In this document: positions 1 through 5,055 of the stretch, piece after piece | How the letters are laid out: each line of letters opens with the position of its first letter | Position numbering within the stretch: the stretch's first letter is position 1 | DNA from: Geodermatophilaceae bacterium | Lineage (GTDB): Bacteria; Actinomycetota; Actinomycetes; Mycobacteriales; Geodermatophilaceae | Direction: 5' to 3' | Assembly: GCA_013812385.1 (NCBI GenBank) | Contig: JACCTM010000484.1 | Coordinates: 1 to 6,357 of the forward strand | Length of the DNA: 6,357 bases | Position numbers and translations under genes: made by a program | Notes under the pieces: generated by a model | What the model saw: the letters and a program-made list of their open reading frames with translations, nothing else | What the model was told of the DNA's origin: nothing | Databases searched by the model: none

Positions 1-1766
1 CGCTGATTGGTGATCGGCGAGATGAACGAGCTCAGCAGATAACCATGCGCGCAGTGCAGCTCCAGCAGGTCGAATCCGGCCCGATCCGCGGCTGCGGCCG
101 CGGCAACGAACTGATCCCGAATCTCGGCCATCTCGTCGATGCTGAGTTCGCGCGGGATCTGGTTCACGCCGGCCTTGTACGGCAGTGCCGACGGGGCGAC
201 CAGCGGCCAGTTGGCCTCCGCATCCTCCAGCGGCTGGTCGATGCCCTCCCACATCAGCCGGGTCGATCCCTTGCGACCGGAGTGCCCCAGCTGGATCCCG
301 ATCGCCGCGCTGGATTGTTCGTGCACGGTGTCGACGATCCGCGCCCAAGCGCTCTCATGCTCCGGCGCGTACATCCCGGTGCAGCCCAATGTGATCCGGC
401 CGGGCGCGCTGACACACACCATCTCGGTCATCACCAGACCCGCCCCACCGAGCGCTTTGCCGCCGAGGTGCAGCAGGTGGAAGTCGGTCGGCAGTCCGTC
501 CACCGAGACGTACATGTCCATCGGGGACACGACCACCCGGTTGTGCAGGATCAACCCACGCAACCTGAACGGCTGGAACATCGGTGGCCGGACCTCTGCC
601 GCACCGATGTCCCGCGCGTAGGCCCGGTCCATCTCCTCGACGAACTCCGGGTCGCGTACGCGCAGGTTGTCGTGGGTGACCCGGCGGCTACGGGTCAGGA
701 TATTGAACGCGAACAGCGCTGGGTCCTGATGGGTGTACTGGCCCAGGTTCTCGAACCATTCCAGGCTCGCCTGGGCGGCGCGCTGGGTGGACTGTACGAC
801 CGGACGTCGCTCGGCCTCGTACGCGATCAACCCGGCGTCGACCGAGCCCTCCTCGTGCAAGCAGGCGGCAAGGGCCAGCGCATCCTCCATCGCGAGTTTG
901 GTCCCGGAGCCGATGGAGAAGTGCGCGGTATGCGCGGCGTCCCCGATCAGCACCACATTGCCCCTACGCCACTTCGCATTACGTACAGTCGTGAAGCTGA
1001 TCCACTTCGACCCGTTGCCGACGACCTTGTGTCCACTTAGGACATCGGCGAACAACTCGGTCACCTTGGCGATCGCGGCCTCGTCGTTCTGACCCGGACC
1101 TAGCATGTTCGCATCGACGGCATCGAAGCCGGCGGCGCGCCAGACATCGTCGGCCATCTCGACAATGAACGTGGATCCGGCTGCGCCGTACGGGTATCCG
1201 TGGATCTGCATCACCCCGTACGGCGTCTGCTCGATGTAGAACTTAAACGCCTCGAACACCAGGTCGGTGCCCAGCCACATGTACTTGCACTGCCGTACGT
1301 CCAAAGTCGTCCCGAGCTCCGCCGCGTACCGAGCTCGTACGGGTGAATTGACCCCGTCGCTGGCCACCACGAGGTCGTACGCCGAAGTCAGCTCGTCCAA
1401 CGGCGGCGCGACCGTACGGAAGTGGGTGACTACACCGAGGTCAGCACAACGCTCCTGCAGGATCTGCAGCAACCTGACCCGGGCCAGCGCTGCGAAGCTG
1501 TGCCCGCCGGAGGTGAAGGTCTGCCCGGCGAAGTGCACGTCGATGTCGTCCCAGCGTGCGAACTCGCGCTGCATCGCGGCGAACACTGCGGGGTCGGCAT
1601 GCTCGATGCCGCCGAGCGTCTCGTCGGAGAACACCACCCCGAAGCCGAAAGTGTCGTCGGACGCGTTGCGCTCCCAGACGGTGATCTCGTGACGTGGGTC
1701 GAGTTGCTTGGCCAGAGCGGCGAAGTACAAGCCGCCGGGCCCACCGCCGATCACCGCAATCTTCAT
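1..1766 (-). CDS. Bifunctional aryl-CoA monooxygenase/reductase (2-aminobenzoyl-CoA or salicylyl-CoA 5-hydroxylase type), 3' end outside window
   Basis: Flavoenzyme fusion that hydroxylates an aromatic CoA thioester at C5 and, in the 2-aminobenzoyl-CoA enzyme, also reduces the ring. I translated 588 codons from ATG 1766-1764; the frame is open to the left edge. Residues 1-390 form a class A FAD monooxygenase: GGGPGG at 7-12, ribose-binding E32, the SDG motif at 136-138, and GDAAHTAHFSIGSG at 275-288. From about 394 an Old Yellow Enzyme domain begins (PMFQPFRLRG), with QLGHSGRKG at 492-500 and ELHCAHGYLLSSF at 569-581. Family members are about 770-780 residues, so roughly 190 C-terminal residues are missing only because the window ends. 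The start overlaps the ligase stop by 1 nt (TAATG), with only a weak Shine-Dalgarno, suggesting translational coupling. The aminobenzoyl assignment is favoured over salicylyl because of the Rid, SDR and BadI-like neighbours; the substrate itself cannot be read from sequence. Confidence 0.93.
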   Translation of the reverse strand, partial: MKIAVIGGGPGGLYFAALAKQLDPRHEITVWERNASDDTFGFGVVFSDETLGGIEHADPAVFAAMQREFARWDDIDVHFAGQTFTSGGHSFAALARVRLLQILQERCADLGVVTHFRTVAPPLDELTSAYDLVVASDGVNSPVRARYAAELGTTLDVRQCKYMWLGTDLVFEAFKFYIEQTPYGVMQIHGYPYGAAGSTFIVEMADDVWRAAGFDAVDANMLGPGQNDEAAIAKVTELFADVLSGHKVVGNGSKWISFTTVRNAKWRRGNVVLIGDAAHTAHFSIGSGTKLAMEDALALAACLHEEGSVDAGLIAYEAERRPVVQSTQRAAQASLEWFENLGQYTHQDPALFAFNILTRSRRVTHDNLRVRDPEFVEEMDRAYARDIGAAEVRPPMFQPFRLRGLILHNRVVVSPMDMYVSVDGLPTDFHLLHLGGKALGGAGLVMTEMVCVSAPGRITLGCTGMYAPEHESAWARIVDTVHEQSSAAIGIQLGHSGRKGSTRLMWEGIDQPLEDAEANWPLVAPSALPYKAGVNQIPRELSIDEMAEIRDQFVAAAAAADRAGFDLLELHCAHGYLLSSFISPITNQ

Positions 1767-3421
1767 TACGATCCAGCCGTTGCGGCGGTAGCACTCGCGA
1801 CATCAGCGTCAGCGTCAGCGTCAGGCGTCCGCAGCCGGAAGCGTTGCAGCTTGCCGGTGTTGGTCCGCGGCAGCTGATCGACGAACTCGATCCGGCGCGG
1901 GTATTTGTACGGCGCGATGGTCGCTTTGGCATGGTCCTGGAGTTCCTTGGCCTTTGCGTCATCGCCGGCGACGCCGTCGCGGAGCACGACATAGGCGGTG
2001 ACCAGCATGGTGCGCTCCGCGTCAGGAAGACCGACGACGCCGCACTCGAGCACGTCGGCATGCCCTAGCAGAGCGGCCTCTACCTCGGGTCCGGCGATGT
2101 TGTAGCCCGACGAGATGATCATGTCGTCGGATCGTGCTTGATACCAGAAATAGCCATCGGCATCCCGGGTATAGGTGTCGCCGGTCAGGTTCCAGCCGTT
2201 CTGCACGTACACCGATTGCCGGTCGTCAGCCAAGTACCGGCACCCGGTGGGACCCTTGACCGCCAAGCGGCCGAGTTCGCCGACCGCCACCTCGTTCCCG
2301 TCCTCGTCGAGCACCGCTCCGACGTAGCCAGGCACGACGAGACCCGTTGCCCCTGGCCGGATCTCGTCGTCCGCGCTGGCGATGAAGATGTGCAGCATCT
2401 CGGTGGAGCCGATGCCGTCGATGATCTGCAGCCCGGTCGCGGCCTGGAACGCGTCGAAGACGGCCTTGGGCAACGTCTCACCCGCCGACACGCATCGCCG
2501 GAGGCTGGCCAATTGTGCCGGATCGGGCAGGGCGGCCAGCGCTCGATAGGCCGTCGGCGCGGTGAACAACACGCTGACCCTGTGCGCTGCAATGTGTCCG
2601 GCCAACTCGTCCGGACTTGCCCGCTCGACCAGCAGAATGGCCGCCCCGACCGACAGGGGAAACAGCACCGTCCCGCCGAGCCCGTAGGTGAAGGCCAGCG
2701 GCGGCGTACCGGTGAACACGTCCTCGCGTACGGCCTTGAGGACGTAGGCACCGAAGGTGTCGCAGGTGGCCAGCAGGTCGCGATGAAAGTGCATGGTTGC
2801 CTTCGGGCGACCCGTGGTGCCCGAGGTGAAGGCCAGGATCGCAGCGTCGTCGGCGGAGGTGGGCACAGCCTCGTACGTCGTCGGCTTGTCGGCGGCCCGG
2901 GCACTCAGATCGTCGGGCGCGTCGCTGCCGTAGGTCACCGTGATCAGTCCGGGCAACGCTGCCGTTTCGAGGTCCTCGACGAAGCGGTGATCGCAGATCG
3001 CGAACTGCGCTGCCGAGATCTCGCCAACGACGCCGATCTCACCGGAGCGCAGCAGCGACATCGTGCTGACTACGACCGCCCCGGCCTGGAGAGCTGCCAG
3101 CCAGCTGACCACGAGCCACGGGTTGTTGGGCCCACGGAGCAGCACCCGGTTGCCGGGCACGACGCCCAGATCCTCGGTCAGCACATGTGCCACCTGTGCG
3201 GTGCGGGCGGCAACGTCGCCGTAGGTCCAGCTCGTCCCGTCCGGCGCGAGCAGACAGGGTCTGTCGGCGCCGCTGGCCGCGAGGCCGCGGTCGAGCAGCG
3301 CGCCGGCTGCGTTGAGCTGCTCTGGATAGTCCAGCTCGGGCAGGTCGTAGAGCATCTCCGGCCACTGGTCAGCCGGTGGCAAGTTGTCCCGCGCGTAGGT
3401 GTCCACATGCGACGAGGGCAT
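1766..3421 (-). CDS. Aryl-CoA ligase, benzoate-CoA ligase family (probable 2-aminobenzoate-CoA ligase)
   Basis: ATP/Mg-dependent acid:CoA ligase (AMP-forming) that would activate the aromatic acid before the downstream monooxygenase acts. The protein is 551 residues from ATG 3421. Visible ANL motifs are the P-loop TSGTTGRPK (199-207), the A5 motif DGIGSTEMLHIF (335-346), LTGDTYTRDADGYFWY (412-427), the A8 hinge around SDDMIISSGYNI (431-442), and the A10 PRTNTGKLQ with catalytic lysine K524. STEMLHIF and the N-terminal HVDTYARDNLPP are typical of benzoate/aminobenzoate-CoA ligases. The frame is open back to 3487, but the leader is not family-like. GTG 3430 is a rival start, with AAAGGAG 8 nt upstream; ATG 3421 has GGAG 8 nt upstream. 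The last ~20 residues are a low-complexity Asp/Ala tail encoded partly by a hexamer repeat. The stop overlaps the next gene. Benzoate or salicylate are alternative substrates. Confidence 0.93.
   Translation of the reverse strand: MPSSHVDTYARDNLPPADQWPEMLYDLPELDYPEQLNAAGALLDRGLAASGADRPCLLAPDGTSWTYGDVAARTAQVAHVLTEDLGVVPGNRVLLRGPNNPWLVVSWLAALQAGAVVVSTMSLLRSGEIGVVGEISAAQFAICDHRFVEDLETAALPGLITVTYGSDAPDDLSARAADKPTTYEAVPTSADDAAILAFTSGTTGRPKATMHFHRDLLATCDTFGAYVLKAVREDVFTGTPPLAFTYGLGGTVLFPLSVGAAILLVERASPDELAGHIAAHRVSVLFTAPTAYRALAALPDPAQLASLRRCVSAGETLPKAVFDAFQAATGLQIIDGIGSTEMLHIFIASADDEIRPGATGLVVPGYVGAVLDEDGNEVAVGELGRLAVKGPTGCRYLADDRQSVYVQNGWNLTGDTYTRDADGYFWYQARSDDMIISSGYNIAGPEVEAALLGHADVLECGVVGLPDAERTMLVTAYVVLRDGVAGDDAKAKELQDHAKATIAPYKYPRRIEFVDQLPRTNTGKLQRFRLRTPDADADADVASATAATAGS
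1803..1824. repeat. Hexanucleotide tandem repeat (TCAGCG)3 plus TCAG in the ligase 3' end
   Basis: Three perfect TCAGCG units and a partial fourth (plus-strand reading). On the minus strand they encode alternating Asp-Ala in the ligase tail, after the catalytic A10 motif. Because the unit is two codons, slippage would change length without shifting the frame. Confidence 0.85.
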
Positions 3422-3430
3422 CAGCTGCAC

Positions 3431-3445
3431 TCCCTGAACTCCTTT
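3431..3445 (-). promoter_or_regulatory. Ribosome binding sites that decide the ligase start
   Basis: Two Shine-Dalgarno-like stretches sit side by side. AAAGGAG (3445-3439) is 8 nt before GTG 3430. GGAG (3433-3430) is 8 nt before ATG 3421. The two starts are in frame and differ by three residues. I used ATG because the family N-terminus begins just after it, but GTG has the stronger binding site. Confidence 0.55.
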
Positions 3446-3475
3446 GCTCGACTCGTGCGGTCCCGTCCTCAGTAT

Positions 3476-3499
3476 CGCCGCAAGCACCCGTTTGCGGCG
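3476..3499. repeat. Perfect 8-bp inverted repeat in the ligase leader, candidate operator
   Basis: Arms CGCCGCAA (3476-3483) and TTGCGGCG (3492-3499) are exact reverse complements around an 8-nt centre. The element ends 55 nt upstream of the ligase ATG and lies between a candidate promoter and the ribosome binding site. No T-run follows on the minus strand, so it does not look like an intrinsic terminator. A dimeric repressor site or an mRNA hairpin are both possible; no regulator gene is in the window to match it with. Confidence 0.5.
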
Positions 3500-3576
3500 C
3501 GATCGTGGAACTGTGCGATGCGGCGCTGGCCAGATCGTTGTGATCCGCGGGTTTGTCGGGAGCGACCGTGTTCGTC

Positions 3577-3605
3577 AGCCTATGTTGACAGCGTGGCGTC
3601 GGCAA
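3577..3605 (-). promoter_or_regulatory. Candidate sigma-70-type promoter for the ligase-monooxygenase pair
   Basis: Reading the minus strand, TTGCCG (3605-3600) and TAGGCT (3582-3577, TANNNT type) are separated by 17 bp. They lie in the 202-bp gap between the Rid gene stop and the ligase start. Transcription would begin near 3570, leaving a leader of about 150 nt that contains the inverted repeat at 3476-3499. The -35 match is only partial. Read-through from the upstream SDR-Rid genes is also possible. Confidence 0.35.
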
Positions 3606-3623
3606 CGAATGCTGACAGTTGGA

Positions 3624-4088
3624 CTATCCGGCTGGTAGCGCGGCAATGCCCTGGATCTCGACCAGGGCGGTGTCGTCCCACAGTCGCGCGATCCCGATGC
3701 CGGCCATCGCCGGGTAGTCGGTCCCGATCAGCCGCCGCCAGATCCTCCCGATCTCCGCGGCGTGCGCTTTGTAATCGGCCAGGTCGACCGCGTAGATCGT
3801 CAGGCTGGTCAGCTGTTCGGCCGTGCCGCCCGCTGCGCTTAGGGCAGTCAGCAGGTTGCTGAGGGCCTGTTCGAACTGGGCCACGACATCGCCCGTACCG
3901 ACGATCTGCCCGTCGGCGCCCATCGCGGTCTGCCCGGCGAGGAACACCATCCTGGCGCCCGGCGGGGCCACGACAGCGTGCGCAAATCCGGACGGGCGGG
4001 CCAGCTCGGGTGGGTTCACCCGCTGCGGACGGTTGGCCCGAGCAGCGCTGACCCCGGTGACGGCGGCTGCCCGGACCTCGTCGCTCAC
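3624..4088 (-). CDS. Rid/YjgF/YER057c/UK114-family protein lacking the catalytic arginine
   Basis: Small protein of the Rid superfamily, which forms trimers with ligand clefts between subunits; active RidA members hydrolyse reactive imines and enamines. Translation gives 154 residues from GTG 4088 to TAG. Residues from about 24 follow the fold: VNPPELARPSGFAHAVVA, then VFLAGQTAMGADGQIVG, and the C-terminal block YPAMAGIGIARLWDD...ALVEIQGIA (125-149). In E. coli RidA the matching block reads PAR, with the arginine binding the substrate carboxylate; here it is PAM (M128). The conserved glutamate (E144) is kept. The protein therefore belongs with the non-canonical Rid groups, and imine deaminase activity cannot be assumed. 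GTG at 4019 (residue 24) is an alternative start giving a standard-length protein, so the first 23 residues are uncertain. It lies 70 bp after the SDR and is probably co-transcribed. Confidence 0.88.
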   Translation of the reverse strand: MSDEVRAAAVTGVSAARANRPQRVNPPELARPSGFAHAVVAPPGARMVFLAGQTAMGADGQIVGTGDVVAQFEQALSNLLTALSAAGGTAEQLTSLTIYAVDLADYKAHAAEIGRIWRRLIGTDYPAMAGIGIARLWDDTALVEIQGIAALPAG

Positions 4089-4125
4089 GAGTGATCCCGG
4101 CGGCGATCAGGGGGAGATTGGTACG

Positions 4126-4151
4126 CGCCCTGAGCCGGGCCCGGCTGGGCG
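4126..4151. repeat. GC-rich palindrome between SDR and Rid genes
   Basis: AGCCGGGCCCGGCT (4133-4146) is a perfect 14-bp palindrome. It is flanked by CGCCC (4126-4130) and GGGCG (4147-4151), which pair if two bases (4131-4132) bulge out. It begins 8 nt after the SDR stop on the minus strand. The predicted RNA hairpin would be strong but has no following U-run, so it may attenuate, stabilise or process the SDR-Rid transcript rather than end it. Confidence 0.5.
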
Positions 4152-4158
4152 TTGCAGA

Positions 4159-4920
4159 TCATGACTGCACCGCCCCGCCGTCGACCTCGATGCCTTGCCC
4201 GCTGACCGACGGGCTGTCCAGGCAGAACTGCACGGCGGTGGCCACCTCCGCGACGGTGATCAGGCGCCCGGTGGGTTGCTGGTTGGCGAAGTAGGCCCGG
4301 ACGGCTGCGGCGTCTCGACCCGTGTGGGCGACGACATTGGCGATCGAGCCGTCGGTCATCGGGGTGTCGACGTACCCGGGGCAGATCGCGTTGACGGTGA
4401 TTCCGGTCTGGGCGAGTTCGGCTGCCACGGAACGCACCAACCCCAGGACGCCGTGCTTGCTCGCGGTGTAGGCCGCGATCAGGGGCTCGCCGCGTTTGGC
4501 CGCCGCCGAGGCGATCACGACGATCCGGCCGTACCCGCGCTCCTTCATGCCCGGTACGGCCCGCCGGATGCAGCGAAACGGCGCGGTGAGGTTCAGATCC
4601 AGCATTCGCGCCCAGTCCGCGTCGGTGGTCTTGTGGACCGGCGCCGACATGGCCGCACCCGCGTTGGCGACCAGTACGTCGATACGACCGAAGGCATCCT
4701 CGGCGGCGGCGAAGACCCGATCCACCGCACCGGAATCGGTGAGATCGGCGGCAATGCAGATCGCCTCACCCGGCAGCGATGCCGCGACCGCCTCGAGCTC
4801 CTCGGTACTACGGGCAGTGAGCACCACTCGGTGCCCGGAGGCGGACAGACTCTGCGCGATCGCCGCACCGATGCCTCGGCCGGCACCGGTGATCAACGCG
4901 ACCGGAGACTCCTCAGACAT
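4159..4920 (-). CDS. Short-chain dehydrogenase/reductase (SDR), probably NADP(H)-dependent
   Basis: Classical SDR oxidoreductase of 253 residues, the usual length. The Rossmann motif TGAGRGIG is at 11-18, NAG at 86-88, the structural N110 follows, and the catalytic S138, Y151 and K155 (YTASK) are all present; the cofactor-side motif CPGYVDTPM lies near 182-190. Arginine R37 at the end of the second strand (LTAR) favours NADP(H) over NAD. ATG 4920 is the start; there is no convincing Shine-Dalgarno, and a TACGGT box lies 6 nt upstream, as in leaderless messages. In this cluster it could reduce the ring ketone left by the monooxygenase or interconvert hydroxy- and keto-cyclohexane carboxyl-CoA, comparable to BadH in Rhodopseudomonas. 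That substrate is inferred from the neighbours only; generic 3-oxoacyl reductase naming would fit the motifs equally well. Confidence 0.93.
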   Translation of the reverse strand: MSEESPVALITGAGRGIGAAIAQSLSASGHRVVLTARSTEELEAVAASLPGEAICIAADLTDSGAVDRVFAAAEDAFGRIDVLVANAGAAMSAPVHKTTDADWARMLDLNLTAPFRCIRRAVPGMKERGYGRIVVIASAAAKRGEPLIAAYTASKHGVLGLVRSVAAELAQTGITVNAICPGYVDTPMTDGSIANVVAHTGRDAAAVRAYFANQQPTGRLITVAEVATAVQFCLDSPSVSGQGIEVDGGAVQS

Positions 4921-4926
4921 GGCGTG

Positions 4927-4932
4927 ACCGTA
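4927..4932 (-). promoter_or_regulatory. -10 box TACGGT for a probable leaderless SDR transcript
   Basis: On the minus strand TACGGT (TANNNT class) is followed by exactly 6 nt and then the SDR ATG. That spacing would put the transcription start on the first base of the start codon, and the upstream sequence lacks a clear ribosome binding site. Confidence 0.45.
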
Positions 4933-4976
4933 GCCGCAGCACCTGAGGTCGGCCGCGTTGTACCCCGGAATTGAGC

Positions 4977-5048
4977 ACGGAATAGGGGGTCAGACGCGCT
5001 GTACCTCGGGGCAGACGGGGGAATGGGCCGCTCCCGTACGGAATAGGG
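4977..5048. repeat. Direct repeats in the divergent SDR/crotonase intergenic region
   Basis: ACGGAATAGGG occurs perfectly twice, at 4977-4987 and 5038-5048, 61 bp apart. The right copy overlaps the crotonase -10 box. A second pair, TGTACCCCGG (4959-4968) and TGTACCTCGG (5000-5009), matches at 9 of 10 positions with 41-bp spacing. The different spacings argue against a single tandem duplication and are compatible with regulator binding sites serving both divergent genes. Confidence 0.45.
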
Positions 5049-5049
5049 T
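5044..5049 (+). promoter_or_regulatory. -10 box TAGGGT for a probable leaderless crotonase transcript
   Basis: TAGGGT (TANNNT class) is followed by exactly 6 nt and then GTG 5056, the same geometry as for the divergent SDR. The AGGG inside it could instead act as a weak Shine-Dalgarno 7 nt from GTG 5056, so the leaderless reading is not the only one. Confidence 0.45.
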
Positions 5050-5055
5050 CGGGTG

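Noticed and set aside
45..1040. Plus-strand open frame of 331 codons over the monooxygenase gene
   Set aside because: The minus-strand frame carries intact FAD and OYE motifs throughout; the plus-strand product shows none.
1..1766. Apparent truncation of the monooxygenase/OYE gene
   Set aside because: The frame is open to the first base and stops mid-domain only because the window ends; there is no sign of a broken gene.
3422..3623. Possible hidden small gene or intrinsic terminator in the Rid-ligase gap
   Set aside because: No open frame with a ribosome binding site and coding-like composition was found, and no hairpin is followed by a T-run. Only the promoter-like elements and the inverted repeat are supported.
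2138..3862. Long open plus-strand frame of 574 codons opposite the ligase
   Set aside because: Its product is rich in Arg, Gly and Val with no recognisable motif, and it mirrors a clear ANL ligase on the minus strand. It is the usual antisense shadow of a high-GC gene.
3624..4088. Calling the Rid protein a functional 2-iminobutanoate/2-iminopropanoate deaminase (RidA)
   Set aside because: The arginine required in characterised RidA enzymes is methionine here, so only the superfamily can be assigned.
4195..4974. Plus-strand open frame of 259 codons opposite the SDR
   Set aside because: The minus-strand SDR motifs are complete; this product is an Arg/Gly-rich shadow.
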